Source: an uncultured SAR116 cluster alpha proteobacterium
GTDB taxonomy: Bacteria > Pseudomonadota > Alphaproteobacteria > Puniceispirillales > Marisalimonadaceae
Length of the DNA stretch: 64,000 bases
Direction of reading: 5' to 3'
NCBI GenBank assembly: GCA_902537945.1
Contig: CACBDG010000003.1
Coordinates: 53,625-117,624 of the forward strand
Every line of letters begins with the position of its first letter. Within the stretch, counting starts at the first letter, position 1. A model generated the notes under the pieces. The model saw nothing but the letters and a program-made list of their open reading frames with translations. It had not been told where the DNA came from and did no database searches. This document shows positions 1 through 8,968 of the stretch, piece by piece. Made by a program: the position numbers and the translations under genes.

Positions 1-118
1 TTTTTCTAATGGCTTTGTCAATTTCAATAATTGAAGATACATTAACATTCAAACCTCTACGATACATTTGTTTTTCGAATTTTTTAGGATTGTCTCTTAT
101 AAATTTTATATCATGCAT
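1..118 (-). CDS. serS: Seryl-tRNA synthetase, N-terminal fragment (cut by window edge)
   Basis: The minus strand starts with ATG at 118 and reads MHDIKFIRDNPKKFEKQM and onward without a stop to base 1. This is the characteristic start of the coiled-coil tRNA-binding arm of class II seryl-tRNA synthetase, which charges tRNA-Ser. Only about 39 residues are inside the window, so the catalytic motifs cannot be seen. It begins 12 bases after the tatC stop, and tatC-serS is the usual order in alphaproteobacteria. The call rests on the N-terminal sequence plus the neighbourhood. Confidence 0.85.
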   Translation of the reverse strand, partial: MHDIKFIRDNPKKFEKQMYRRGLNVNVSSIIEIDKAIRK

Positions 119-130
119 GAAAAAACTCTT

Positions 131-910
131 TTACTTACTTTTACTAAGAAATTTAGAAAAAATTATAGATACTTCGTATAAAGCGATAATTGGTAATGCG
201 AGTAAAATTTGTGAAATAACATCTGGCGGTGTAAGTATCGCTGCAATGACAAAAGCAGTTAAAATTGCATACTTTCTTTTACTAGCTAGATCATCTGGTG
301 TGATAATACCTGTTTTGACTAACAATAATAAAATGACTGGTAATTCAAAACATAATCCAAAAGCAAAAATCAATTTCATAATTAATGATAGGTACTCTGA
401 TATTCTTGGTTCTAATTCTATAGGTAGAGAACCATCCACACTATTAACTTGAAAAGAAAGAAAGAAGTCCCACGCAAGAGGTATAACGATATAGTAGACC
501 ATAGCTGCACCAGCTAAAAATAAGATAGGAGTGGCTAACAGAAAAGGAAGAAAAGCTTGTTTTTCATTTTGATATAAACCTGGTGCAACAAATCTCCATA
601 TCTGAATTAAAAATATAGGTAAAGAAATACATAAAGATATAAAAAAAGCAACTTTAACCTGTGTAAAAAAACCTTCATGCAAGGCAGTAAATATCATTCT
701 TCCACCATTTTCAAGTATTTGAGAGGCAAGTGGAGCTTGCAAAAACATATAAACAATATCTGCAAGATTTTGATTGTCATCGGTAAATTTAATAAAGCAG
801 AGAAAAAATAAAAATAAAAATGCACAAAAGGATACTAATAGTCTATTTCTTAACTCAATAAGGTGGTCCAATAATGTCATGTTTTGTTCAGTATTTTTGG
901 CTTTTGTCAT
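131..910 (-). CDS. tatC: Sec-independent protein translocase TatC
   Basis: TatC is the multi-spanning receptor of the twin-arginine translocase, which binds signal peptides of folded proteins and exports them across the inner membrane. The 259-residue product has the normal TatC length. It shows the N-terminal cytoplasmic LLDHLIELRNRLL motif near residues 13-25, the best-known TatC signature, followed by about six hydrophobic segments. The ATG at 910 is used. It is the third gene of a tatA-tatB-tatC run on the minus strand, 14 bases after tatB, so the three subunits are probably cotranscribed. Confidence 0.97.
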   Translation of the reverse strand: MTKAKNTEQNMTLLDHLIELRNRLLVSFCAFLFLFFLCFIKFTDDNQNLADIVYMFLQAPLASQILENGGRMIFTALHEGFFTQVKVAFFISLCISLPIFLIQIWRFVAPGLYQNEKQAFLPFLLATPILFLAGAAMVYYIVIPLAWDFFLSFQVNSVDGSLPIELEPRISEYLSLIMKLIFAFGLCFELPVILLLLVKTGIITPDDLASKRKYAILTAFVIAAILTPPDVISQILLALPIIALYEVSIIFSKFLSKSK

Positions 911-924
911 GTTATCATTTAGAA

Positions 925-1287
925 TTATAAATTTTTATTTTTTAAATTTGATTTTTTTTCTGTTATTGTATTATTCGCATTTTTGATATCGTCAACATCA
1001 TTTTTTATCGATTTTATATTTACATCATCTTCTAATTCTTTAATTTCACCTACATGATCATTGATTAAGGATTCCTTATCAATTTTATTAACTTCCTTTC
1101 GCAAGTCAGAAATTTCAGCTTCATTTGCTAAATCATCAATTCCTGAATGAAATTGTGAAGCCATAGATTTTATTTTTCTTATAAAAGATGTAATTGACCG
1201 TAGAACTTTTGGTAGATCTTTAGGGCCAACCACTATAAGCAAAACAAAAGAAATTAATAAAAACTCTGGAAAACCAATATCAAGCAT
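925..1287 (-). CDS. tatB: Sec-independent protein translocase TatB
   Basis: This 120-residue protein has one N-terminal membrane helix (about residues 5-21) with the PEFLLI start and a GPKDLP hinge, then an amphipathic helix and a charged, lysine- and aspartate-rich tail. That is the TatB layout: a partner of TatC in the receptor complex for twin-arginine substrates. TatA and TatB are homologous. The glutamate at position 8, the GP hinge and the location between tatA and tatC support TatB. It starts 21 bases after the tatA stop. Confidence 0.92.
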   Translation of the reverse strand: MLDIGFPEFLLISFVLLIVVGPKDLPKVLRSITSFIRKIKSMASQFHSGIDDLANEAEISDLRKEVNKIDKESLINDHVGEIKELEDDVNIKSIKNDVDDIKNANNTITEKKSNLKNKNL

Positions 1288-1308
1288 TAAATATTACTTT
1301 ACTTACGA

Positions 1309-1554
1309 TTACTTTTTAACAGCTTGTTTCTTTTTTGCTGTTTTTTTAACAGTCTTTTTTTTAGGCTTGGTTTTTGTTTCAGCTATAACCTCTATTTCTT
1401 CATCATTTTCTTTATTAGACTTAACTTGATCTTTGAAGTTTTTTAATCCTTTTCCAAAGTCGCCCATTATACTTGACAATTTACCTTTTCCGCCAAATAA
1501 AATTAGGACAACAATTAATACAATAATCCAATGCCAAATACTAAATGCACCCAT
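1309..1554 (-). CDS. tatA: Sec-independent protein translocase TatA
   Basis: TatA forms the variable-size pore of the twin-arginine translocase. The 81-residue product begins [16 protein letters not shown], an almost textbook TatA membrane helix, followed by the FGGKGKL hinge, an amphipathic helix with the [10 protein letters not shown] motif (about residues 32-41) and a lysine-rich C-terminus. It is the first gene of the tatABC run. The spacer upstream (1555-1635) separates it from the ABC ATPase gene transcribed in the same direction, so it may have its own promoter. Confidence 0.95.
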   Translation of the reverse strand: MGAFSIWHWIIVLIVVLILFGGKGKLSSIMGDFGKGLKNFKDQVKSNKENDEEIEVIAETKTKPKKKTVKKTAKKKQAVKK

Positions 1555-1635
1555 GATACAAATCTCCTATCTAAAATACTTTTAAATTAAAAATACATTA
1601 CATGTAATTTATATTTTTTTATATACGAAAATTAT

Positions 1636-2712
1636 TTATTGCTCAAAGATAAAAATTTGTGTTGGATCAGTTTCAACAATTACCTTTTCATCAATTTTAA
1701 AAAAATTAAGTCCAGGAATTCTTGCGTGAATGTGAAAATTTAATTCATTAACTTTTAATGATAGATGAACCAAACTTGAACCAGCAAGTAATCTTGTTTC
1801 CATAACATATCCATAATATGAAGATTTTATAAAATTTGTTTTATCTTTAGTATTCAAATTAGTTTTAGTTGCAGAAAACAATTTAATTGCCTCGTCTCTT
1901 ACAACAATTTTTACCTTCTTATTATTAAATTTTTGAGGACAATTAAAAGTACCAAGTACAGTACTTACAGAACCTTCTTTAACAATTCCTTCAAGGACAT
2001 TTATTTCTCCAAAAAACTCGGCTATGAAAGATGATTTTGGTCGTAAATATAGATCTATAGGACTTCCAAATTGTTCAATACATCCATTATTTAATACACC
2101 AATTTTATCAGACATAAACATTGCTTCTTCAGGATCATGAGTTACTAATAATGCTGAAATTTTGTGTTCCCTTAGAATATGTAACATTTGGTCTCTAATT
2201 TTTTCCTTTAATCTGGAATCTAAATTTGAATATGGTTCATCTAAAAAAATAATATTAGGATTAGAAGCCATAGCTCTGACTAATGCAACTTGTTGTTGTT
2301 GACCACCAGACAATTCATGAGGATAGTAATCAGCCAAATTAGAAATATCAATTTCATCCATTAAATATTGAATTTTGTGTGTACTTTTTTCTATGTTATT
2401 TTTTTTAATTCCAAAAAAAATATTTTCCATAACAGTTAAGTGAGGAAATAATGCACAGTCTTGAAAGACATATCCAATTTGTCTTTTGTCTGAATTTAAA
2501 TGAAAATTGAAAGAGGAAATAATTTCATTATTTAACTTGATTTCACCTTTTTGAAGCTTTTCTATTCCGCTTGCTAATTTAAGTAATGTTGTTTTTCCAC
2601 ATCCAGAAGGACCCAACAGGGAAACTACTTCTCCTGATTGAAGTTTCATAGAAAAATCATTTAGAATTATTTTTTTGTCATACCTATGTGAAATATTTAA
2701 AAACTCTAACAA
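1636..2712 (-). CDS. ABC transporter ATP-binding protein, Fe3+/polyamine/sulfate importer type
   Basis: A 358-residue ATPase subunit of a binding-protein-dependent importer. It has Walker A GPSGCGKTT (about 34-42), the Q-loop FQD, the signature LSGGQQQQVALVRA, Walker B IIFLDEP with a D-loop, the switch His in VTHDPEEA, and a C-terminal TOBE-like regulatory domain (about 235-358). This architecture is shared by FbpC, PotA, CysA and UgpC families; the overall pattern looks closest to FbpC (ferric iron), but the substrate is not proven. No permease or binding protein is next to it. The likely start is TTG at 2712, because the family needs the first beta strand and an AAGGG ribosome site lies 8 bases upstream. 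Confidence 0.85.
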   Translation of the reverse strand: MLEFLNISHRYDKKIILNDFSMKLQSGEVVSLLGPSGCGKTTLLKLASGIEKLQKGEIKLNNEIISSFNFHLNSDKRQIGYVFQDCALFPHLTVMENIFFGIKKNNIEKSTHKIQYLMDEIDISNLADYYPHELSGGQQQQVALVRAMASNPNIIFLDEPYSNLDSRLKEKIRDQMLHILREHKISALLVTHDPEEAMFMSDKIGVLNNGCIEQFGSPIDLYLRPKSSFIAEFFGEINVLEGIVKEGSVSTVLGTFNCPQKFNNKKVKIVVRDEAIKLFSATKTNLNTKDKTNFIKSSYYGYVMETRLLAGSSLVHLSLKVNELNFHIHARIPGLNFFKIDEKVIVETDPTQIFIFEQ

Positions 2713-2740
2713 ATTTAATACCCTTATTATTTATTTACAT

Positions 2741-3331
2741 TTAATCAACGGATTGATCATCAAAAATAACTTTATTTTTATCAAGTAAACCTGAGTTTTT
2801 AAGGTCTTCAACTCCTGGCAGATCTTCAATATTTTTAAGATTAAAATAATCTAAAAACAAATTTGTAGTTTTCCATGTCAGAGGATTTCCTGGAGTTGAT
2901 TTCCTGCGACCAGGTCGTATCCATTCTAATTCTAATAAAACATCAAGGGTTCCTCTGCTGAGTGAAACTCCTCGAATATTTTCTATCTCTGAACGTGTTA
3001 TAGGTTGATGGTATGCAATAATTGCTAGAGTTTCAGTTGCTGCACGTGACAATTGTTTTGGGACAATTTTTTCAATATTTAAAAACTCTGAAACATCTAA
3101 AGATGTTCTGAATGCATATGCATCATTAATGACATACAAATTAACCCCACTTGAACAGTATTTTTTTTCCAAGTTTTCTAAAATTTCATTTAACATATTT
3201 TTATCAGGTATACGTTTTAATAATTCATCATAATGTACTGGGTCAGAAGAAGAAAAAATCAGAGCTTCAACTACTTTCTGCTTTAAGACAAAATCATAAT
3301 TTTCATTATTATTTTCTTTTGCTTTTTTCAT
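2741..3331 (-). CDS. scpB: Segregation and condensation protein B
   Basis: ScpB is a kleisin-associated winged-helix protein that, with ScpA and SMC, condenses and separates bacterial chromosomes. The 196-residue product has two winged-helix domains. The conserved ATETLAIIAYHQPITRSEIE stretch is in the middle, followed by IRGV and the GRRKSTPGNP wing. The ATG at 3331 (AGGT ribosome site upstream) is preferred to a TTG 27 bases further upstream. It lies 38 bases downstream of scpA on the same strand, as usual. Confidence 0.95.
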   Translation of the reverse strand: MKKAKENNNENYDFVLKQKVVEALIFSSSDPVHYDELLKRIPDKNMLNEILENLEKKYCSSGVNLYVINDAYAFRTSLDVSEFLNIEKIVPKQLSRAATETLAIIAYHQPITRSEIENIRGVSLSRGTLDVLLELEWIRPGRRKSTPGNPLTWKTTNLFLDYFNLKNIEDLPGVEDLKNSGLLDKNKVIFDDQSVD

Positions 3332-3369
3332 AAGTTTACCTAAAATTAAGTTATTCAATTATAATAAAT

Positions 3370-4122
3370 TTAATTTATTTTTGGGTGTAATAAGATATTA
3401 CCATTAAAATTATCTTGCCTTAGTTGTAAACTGCCTTCTTTTACAAGCTCTAGAGAGGCAACAAAATGAGAGGCTAATGCTGATTTCCTTTCTAACTTAT
3501 TTCTAAGATTATTTGGAATAAAATCTAAAAGATCTTTCCAATCTTTGTTATCTTTAAAAAAACTTTTAAGAGTAATTAATGCATCCTCTACTGAGTACAA
3601 TTGAGTATCTGAAATAGTAATTGTTTGATTATTGTTGAACGTAATAATTTCACCATAAGTTTTAATTAAATCATATAAACTAGAATTATAAAGGTATTTT
3701 TGATTTAAACCAAAAATTTCTGGGTTACCTCTTTTAAAAAAATGCGTTCCTAATTTGTACCTTTTAAATAAAAGCTTTGATACTTTTTGCATTCCCTCTA
3801 ATCTTTGCATTTGGAATTCTAGTAATTTTGACATTTCTTCTGAAGTTAGTGATTCCTCTTCTTTATCTTTAGGTAACAAAAGTTTTGATTTCAAAAAGGC
3901 TAACCACGCTCCCATAACTAAATATTCAGCTGCAATATCAATATCTTTTTTAATAACTTGATCTAAAAATTCTAAATATTGCTCAGATAATGTTAGAATT
4001 GATAATTTTGTTAAATCAATTTTATGATCCTTCGCTAAACTTAATAGAAGATCAATTGGCCCTTCAAAACCATCTAATGATAGACTTAGAACATCAATTT
4101 TTTTATTATTTAATTCTGACAT
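3370..4122 (-). CDS. scpA: Segregation and condensation protein A
   Basis: ScpA is the bacterial kleisin that bridges SMC heads and binds ScpB in chromosome condensation. The 250-residue protein has the ScpA N-terminal signature FEGPIDLLLSLAKDHKIDL (about 19-37) and the AAEYLVMGAWLAFLKSKLLLP helix (about 65-85). A C-terminal winged-helix region follows. Its ATG directly follows the stop of the SPOR-domain gene with no spacer, so the pair is probably translationally coupled. In many alphaproteobacteria nagZ sits between the SPOR gene and scpA; here it is absent. Confidence 0.96.
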   Translation of the reverse strand: MSELNNKKIDVLSLSLDGFEGPIDLLLSLAKDHKIDLTKLSILTLSEQYLEFLDQVIKKDIDIAAEYLVMGAWLAFLKSKLLLPKDKEEESLTSEEMSKLLEFQMQRLEGMQKVSKLLFKRYKLGTHFFKRGNPEIFGLNQKYLYNSSLYDLIKTYGEIITFNNNQTITISDTQLYSVEDALITLKSFFKDNKDWKDLLDFIPNNLRNKLERKSALASHFVASLELVKEGSLQLRQDNFNGNILLHPKIN

Positions 4123-4788
4123 TTAATTTCTTATATTAACTTGGAGAATACACACTATTTTTTCTTTTTTGAATTTTTCACATAATCTTAAACCATTATC
4201 TTTATTCATCGTAGTTGACCACACCCTATGAAATATTAAATTATCATTGTTAGTATATGAAAAAATTTCCAACTTTGTTTCTAATAATAAATTTTTATAT
4301 TTTTTTTCAATATTTTTCTTTGCTAATTTAGCTTTATTTAAATTTCTAAATGATCCAAATTGTACTCTATAAAAAAGTATGTTTTTATTTGATTTTTCAT
4401 TATTTTTTTTAATTACTCTTGAAATTGATTTTTTTTCATCAGAAATTTTTGAACCTTTGAATAAATTTTGATCTTTTATTTTCTGTGTTTTATTTTCATT
4501 TGGAACGACTTCCAATGGTAAAAGTTCTGGCTTTGTTGGCTCGGGTCTGATTTTTTCATTTTTAATTAATGCATCTTTATTATTTAAAATTTCAATATCA
4601 AGATTTGAAATTTTCTTACCGCCAGGATCTTTAGGTTTAGTTATAATGTTTTTATCATCTGGTCCTAAAACTATTAATTTATCATTATCAGTTTCTTGAA
4701 AAAAAATTTTTAAAGCAAAGAGACTGATTGAAAAAAAAATTCCAACACTTAAAAAAAATAATGAAAATATCTTCAAGTAATTATTCAT
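4123..4788 (-). CDS. SPOR-domain envelope protein
   Basis: The 221-residue product has a short cytoplasmic start, one membrane anchor (about residues 5-23), a low-complexity lysine/asparagine/proline linker, and a C-terminal SPOR domain (about 145-221) containing YRVQFGSFRNLNKAKLA. SPOR domains bind denuded glycan strands of septal peptidoglycan, so a role in the cell envelope at division is likely. The ATG at 4788 is chosen because an upstream in-frame start would overlap the argS stop. It sits in its usual place between argS and scpA in alphaproteobacteria. Confidence 0.85.
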   Translation of the reverse strand: MNNYLKIFSLFFLSVGIFFSISLFALKIFFQETDNDKLIVLGPDDKNIITKPKDPGGKKISNLDIEILNNKDALIKNEKIRPEPTKPELLPLEVVPNENKTQKIKDQNLFKGSKISDEKKSISRVIKKNNEKSNKNILFYRVQFGSFRNLNKAKLAKKNIEKKYKNLLLETKLEIFSYTNNDNLIFHRVWSTTMNKDNGLRLCEKFKKEKIVCILQVNIRN

Positions 4789-4792
4789 TAAT

Positions 4793-6526
4793 CTACATCT
4801 CAAAAATTGGCTCAATTTTAAGAATACTTAACCCTTTTCTAATTGTTAAAGCGACAGCTTTAACTAATGATAATCTTGCATTTGTTAATTCCAAATCATC
4901 TTCAACTATAAATTTTATATTATTATCTTTACCTTTATTCCATAGACTATGGAAAATGCTTGATAATTCAATTAAGTAATAACAAATTCTGTGAGGTTCA
5001 TGGTTTTTAGCAGCAAGTTCTAAAGTTCTAGGCCATAAAGCTATGAATTTAATAAGTTCAATTTCGTGGACATCTTTTAAGCGTTTTGGATTTTTTAAAA
5101 TTAGTTCTTTCTCTTTAACTTTTGAAGATCTAAAAATAGAGTTACAACGTGCGTGCGCATATTGAACATAAAACACTGGATTTTCTTTTGATTTTTCCAT
5201 TACTTTTTTAAAATCAAAATCTAAAGATTGGTCGTTTCTTCTAGTAAGCATAATAAACCTTACAACATCTTTACCCACAGCATTTATAATGTCAGATAGA
5301 GTTACGAAGTTACCTGCTCTCTTACTCATTTTAATTGGTTTTCCGTCCTCCAAAAGGTTTACTAAAGCACAAACTTTTGTATCAATTGAAATGGTATCAT
5401 TTGACAAAGCTCTTACAGCTGCATTTATTCTAGAAATATAACCTATATGATCTGCCCCTAAAACATTGATCAAATCACCTTTAGTTCTATTTATTTTATC
5501 TAAATGATAAGCCATGTCTGTTGCAAAGTAAGTCCACGTTCCATCTGATTTTTTAAGAGCTCTATCAGAATCATCCCCATACACAGATGACTTAAATAAT
5601 AATTGTTCTCTTTTTTCCCAATTTTTGGGGTGAGTACCCTTAGGTGGATCTAAAACACCATTAAAAATAAGATTTTTACTTTCAAGAATTTTTAAAATTT
5701 CAGTTAATAAATGTCCAGAAATTATTTCTTTTTCACTGGTAAAAACATCCATTTCTATTCCTAATTTAAGTAAATCATTTTGGATCATTCTCATAATAAA
5801 ATCTAATGAAACAGATCTAACTTTTTCAAAAACTTTTTCTTTAGGATCCGTTTCTAATTTATCTCCATACTTTTCAACAAGATTTTTACCTACTTCTTTT
5901 AGGTATTCACCTGGATAAAGGCCCTCTGGAATATCAATTGACTTATTTGTTACTAGTTCATTATACCTTAACAGTGAGGAATCTACTAATTTTTCAATCT
6001 GATTCCCTGCATCATTGATATAGTACTCTCTAGTAACTGTGTAGCCAACCTCAGTCAAAAGAGACGCAAGGGCGTCTCCAAACACAGCACCTCTTGCATG
6101 ACCAGCATGAAGAGGTCCAGTAGGATTAGCAGAAATATATTCGATGTTTATGTTTTTCCCTTTTCCTATTTCTAATTTATCCCAATTCCCAGAGTTCTGA
6201 AGCATATTGCTCAAGAATTCTAACCATACATTTTGTTTAAATGTAATATTGATAAACCCTGGCCCAGCTACATTAACATTGTCAACACCTGGAAAATTTG
6301 AAATATAGACCATAAAATTTTCTGCTATTATTTTAGAGCTTAGTTTTAAATCTTTACTTAAAATCATTGCTAAATTTGTAGACATATCTCCATTAATTGA
6401 ATTTTTAGGAGGCTCTAGAGTTAATTTTTTAAGTATGTCTTCAACTATGAAAGAATATTTTAAATCTGATTTAAACTTCTCAACCGCTTCAATCAAATGG
6501 TTAAAATAAAATTTGTAAATATTCAT
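4793..6526 (-). CDS. argS: Arginyl-tRNA synthetase
   Basis: Class I arginyl-tRNA synthetase, charging tRNA-Arg. The 577-residue protein has the usual length. It carries the N-terminal Arg-tRNA domain, the HIGH-type motif as HAGH (residues 140-143) within NPTGPLHAGHARG, the KMSK-type motif as KMSKRAG near residue 398, and the all-alpha DALR anticodon-binding domain at the C-terminus. It is 15 bases downstream of the dGTPase gene and upstream of the SPOR gene, all on one strand, and probably shares a transcript with them. Confidence 0.97.
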   Translation of the reverse strand: MNIYKFYFNHLIEAVEKFKSDLKYSFIVEDILKKLTLEPPKNSINGDMSTNLAMILSKDLKLSSKIIAENFMVYISNFPGVDNVNVAGPGFINITFKQNVWLEFLSNMLQNSGNWDKLEIGKGKNINIEYISANPTGPLHAGHARGAVFGDALASLLTEVGYTVTREYYINDAGNQIEKLVDSSLLRYNELVTNKSIDIPEGLYPGEYLKEVGKNLVEKYGDKLETDPKEKVFEKVRSVSLDFIMRMIQNDLLKLGIEMDVFTSEKEIISGHLLTEILKILESKNLIFNGVLDPPKGTHPKNWEKREQLLFKSSVYGDDSDRALKKSDGTWTYFATDMAYHLDKINRTKGDLINVLGADHIGYISRINAAVRALSNDTISIDTKVCALVNLLEDGKPIKMSKRAGNFVTLSDIINAVGKDVVRFIMLTRRNDQSLDFDFKKVMEKSKENPVFYVQYAHARCNSIFRSSKVKEKELILKNPKRLKDVHEIELIKFIALWPRTLELAAKNHEPHRICYYLIELSSIFHSLWNKGKDNNIKFIVEDDLELTNARLSLVKAVALTIRKGLSILKIEPIFEM

Positions 6527-6541
6527 TAATTCAAAAACTTT

Positions 6542-7744
6542 CTATGTGTAAAATTTATCATATTCTCTTTTCAAATAATTGTCAGTCATGCCAGCTATGT
6601 AATCAGCTATGACTCTAAATTTTTCTTTTTGTGAGAGTTCCGATAAAATTTGTCCCTTAAAATATTTCCATTGTTCTGGAAGTTTATGAATATCCTTTAT
6701 AAATAATAAAAATAATTTTTCTATCATAAGTGCATTTTTATCTAATTTTTTTACAATTGACTCATTTCGATACATTTTATTAAATAAAAAATTTCTTATT
6801 TCTTCCATTGACGATGAAGCATTTATGGAAAGTTTTACAGTTTTTTTTCCATAATCTTTTATTTCATTTACATTTTTAAAATTATTTTTTTTTATAATTG
6901 CTAGTGAATTTGATACAACATCGTTTATAAAATAACTAATTAGATGTCTTATTAATTGATGAATTAATATATCATCCTTTATATTGATAAAATTATTTTC
7001 GATATTTTTTAAAATATAATTAATAATATCTATTTTACGAAGATCTTTTAAAGAAAATAATTTTTCACGAAGACCATCGTCAAAATCATGCGTTAAATAA
7101 GCTATATCATCAGAAATATTTGCCACTTGACCTTCTAATGAACTGTGTGTTCCGAAATCAATATCTAAGATTAGACAAATGTCTTTGATAGTTTGTGGTA
7201 TTTTATTCAAATCTAAAAAAGGTCCATTATGTTTAATTAATCCCTCTAAAGTTTCATGAGTAAGGTTCAAACCATCAAAATTTGGATATTTTTTTTCTAA
7301 AATTGTTACAACTCTTAATGATTGTTCATTATGATTGAAACCACCTACATCAGACATTATTTTTTTGAGGATATCTTCTCCCTTATGACCTAGGGGTGGA
7401 TGTCCTAGATCATGTGCAAGGGCTATAGTCTCAGTTAAATCCTCATTAATATTTAGAGCCTTAGCAATTGATCTTGCAATCTGAGATACTTCAAGAGTAT
7501 GAGTCAGTCGAGTTCGATAATGATCTCCTTTATGGAAAATAAAAACCTGAGTTTTGTCTTTTAATCTTCTAAAAGCTTCAGAGTGAATAATTCTATCTCT
7601 ATCTCTTTGATATTCAGATCTACCATGGATAAGTGTATCATCTTTATGGACTCTGCCCCTACTTTCAGAACTATGACATGCAAATAGACTTAAATATCGG
7701 TTGTCATTATTAACAAACATAAAATTTTCCAATAAATTATTCAT
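6542..7744 (-). CDS. dgt: dGTP triphosphohydrolase-like HD-domain protein
   Basis: HD-superfamily hydrolase of the dGTPase type, which converts dNTPs such as dGTP to the nucleoside and triphosphate. The 400-residue product has the family's N-terminal GRSEYQRDRDRIIHSEAFRRL region. The metal ligands appear as H82 in RLTHTLEV, then H111-D112 in LAHDLGHPP, with a distal aspartate in the ISDDIAY motif. This is the shorter dgt type 2 seen in alphaproteobacteria, normally next to argS and divergent from erpA as here. Substrate range is not visible from sequence. Confidence 0.92.
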   Translation of the reverse strand: MNNLLENFMFVNNDNRYLSLFACHSSESRGRVHKDDTLIHGRSEYQRDRDRIIHSEAFRRLKDKTQVFIFHKGDHYRTRLTHTLEVSQIARSIAKALNINEDLTETIALAHDLGHPPLGHKGEDILKKIMSDVGGFNHNEQSLRVVTILEKKYPNFDGLNLTHETLEGLIKHNGPFLDLNKIPQTIKDICLILDIDFGTHSSLEGQVANISDDIAYLTHDFDDGLREKLFSLKDLRKIDIINYILKNIENNFINIKDDILIHQLIRHLISYFINDVVSNSLAIIKKNNFKNVNEIKDYGKKTVKLSINASSSMEEIRNFLFNKMYRNESIVKKLDKNALMIEKLFLLFIKDIHKLPEQWKYFKGQILSELSQKEKFRVIADYIAGMTDNYLKREYDKFYT

Positions 7745-7816
7745 TTATGTATAAAAATATGTTAATTTGCAATTAACAATTGTAATAAATTTCAAAATTA
7801 AAAGAGGTTTTTTTAA

Positions 7817-8161
7817 ATGAATGAAAGTAAGGATTTCAATCAAGACTTTAGCCTATCAAAAGAAGCCTTAGAAAGAGTAAAAATTTTACTTAAAGACGAA
7901 GAAGGTTCATATTTTAGAATATCAGTTCTAGGAGGTGGATGTTCTGGTTTTCAGTATAATTTTTCATTTGAAAAAAAACCTAAAGACGATGATATGATTT
8001 TTAAAGAAGGTGAAATTGATTATTTAATAGATAAAGTGTCTATTGATTTTCTTCGTGGAAGCACTTTAGAATATGTTTCAGAACTAGCAGGATCATATTT
8101 TAAAATTGAAAATCCTAATGCTACAGCAAATTGTGGCTGTGGAACAAGTTTCTCTATCTAA
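7817..8161 (+). CDS. erpA: Iron-sulfur cluster carrier, A-type (ErpA/IscA family)
   Basis: Small A-type Fe-S carrier that delivers clusters to apoproteins. The 114-residue product has the three invariant cysteines: C42 in LGGGCSGF and C106/C108 in the C-terminal NCGCGTSF. A strong AGAGG ribosome site precedes the ATG at 7817. It diverges from dgt (72-base spacer) and is followed 15 bases later by xth, the conserved alphaproteobacterial pairing. ErpA, IscA and SufA cannot be separated firmly by motif; the location favours ErpA. Confidence 0.9.
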   Translation: MNESKDFNQDFSLSKEALERVKILLKDEEGSYFRISVLGGGCSGFQYNFSFEKKPKDDDMIFKEGEIDYLIDKVSIDFLRGSTLEYVSELAGSYFKIENPNATANCGCGTSFSI

Positions 8162-8176
8162 AATAAATATAATCAA

Positions 8177-8965
8177 ATGTCCTTTAAAATAGCTAGTTTT
8201 AATGTAAACTCTATAAAAATGAGACTACCAAATGTATTAAGTTGGCTAGATAAAAATAATATTGATGTCATTTTAATGCAGGAAACTAAGACAATTGACG
8301 ATAATTTTCCTTCATTAGATTTTAAACAAAAACGATATAATCTAATATTCAATGGACAAAAATCATATAACGGCGTTGCAATTGCATCTAAATTTGAAAT
8401 AAATGAAATTTCTAGATCATTACCTTTTTACAATGAGAGCATTGATGAAGATAATCAAGCAAGGTTCTTACACGTAAAAATTAATGATGTAAATATCATT
8501 TGCTTATATTTACCTAATGGTAATCCTGCTCCTGGTCCTAAATATGACTATAAAATTAGTTGGATGAAACGTCTAATAAAATATACTAAAGATATTTATG
8601 ACACAAATGAACCTCTGATTTTAGGAGGGGACTTTAATGTAATTCAGGAAAGTATTGATTGTTATGATATATCTAAATGGCAAAATGATGCATTATATCT
8701 GGAAACAACCAGAAGGCATTTGAGAGAGCTAATAAATATTGGTCTAGTTGATGCTTACCGCATAAAGTATCAAACATCTAAAGAGTATAGTTTTTGGGAC
8801 TATCAAGGTGGAGCTTGGCAAAAAGACAATGGAATAAGAATAGATCTTTTTTTAATCTCACCAGAGGTAGTTGATAGTCTAATTGATGTAGGTATAGACA
8901 AAACACCAAGAGGTGAAGAAAAACCCAGTGATCATACACCTATTTGGATTCATTTAGAAAAATAA
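8177..8965 (+). CDS. xthA: Exodeoxyribonuclease III
   Basis: AP endonuclease / 3'-5' exonuclease of base-excision repair (exonuclease-endonuclease-phosphatase fold). The 262-residue protein shows the N-terminal FNVNSIKMR motif, the metal-binding glutamate E36 in LMQETK, the GGDFNV motif in the middle, and the C-terminal catalytic D252-H253 in PSDHTPIW. It is downstream of erpA with a 15-base gap and meets the dehydratase gene tail to tail with only 3 bases between stops; no terminator hairpin is visible there. Confidence 0.96.
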   Translation: MSFKIASFNVNSIKMRLPNVLSWLDKNNIDVILMQETKTIDDNFPSLDFKQKRYNLIFNGQKSYNGVAIASKFEINEISRSLPFYNESIDEDNQARFLHVKINDVNIICLYLPNGNPAPGPKYDYKISWMKRLIKYTKDIYDTNEPLILGGDFNVIQESIDCYDISKWQNDALYLETTRRHLRELINIGLVDAYRIKYQTSKEYSFWDYQGGAWQKDNGIRIDLFLISPEVVDSLIDVGIDKTPRGEEKPSDHTPIWIHLEK

Positions 8966-8968
8966 ACT

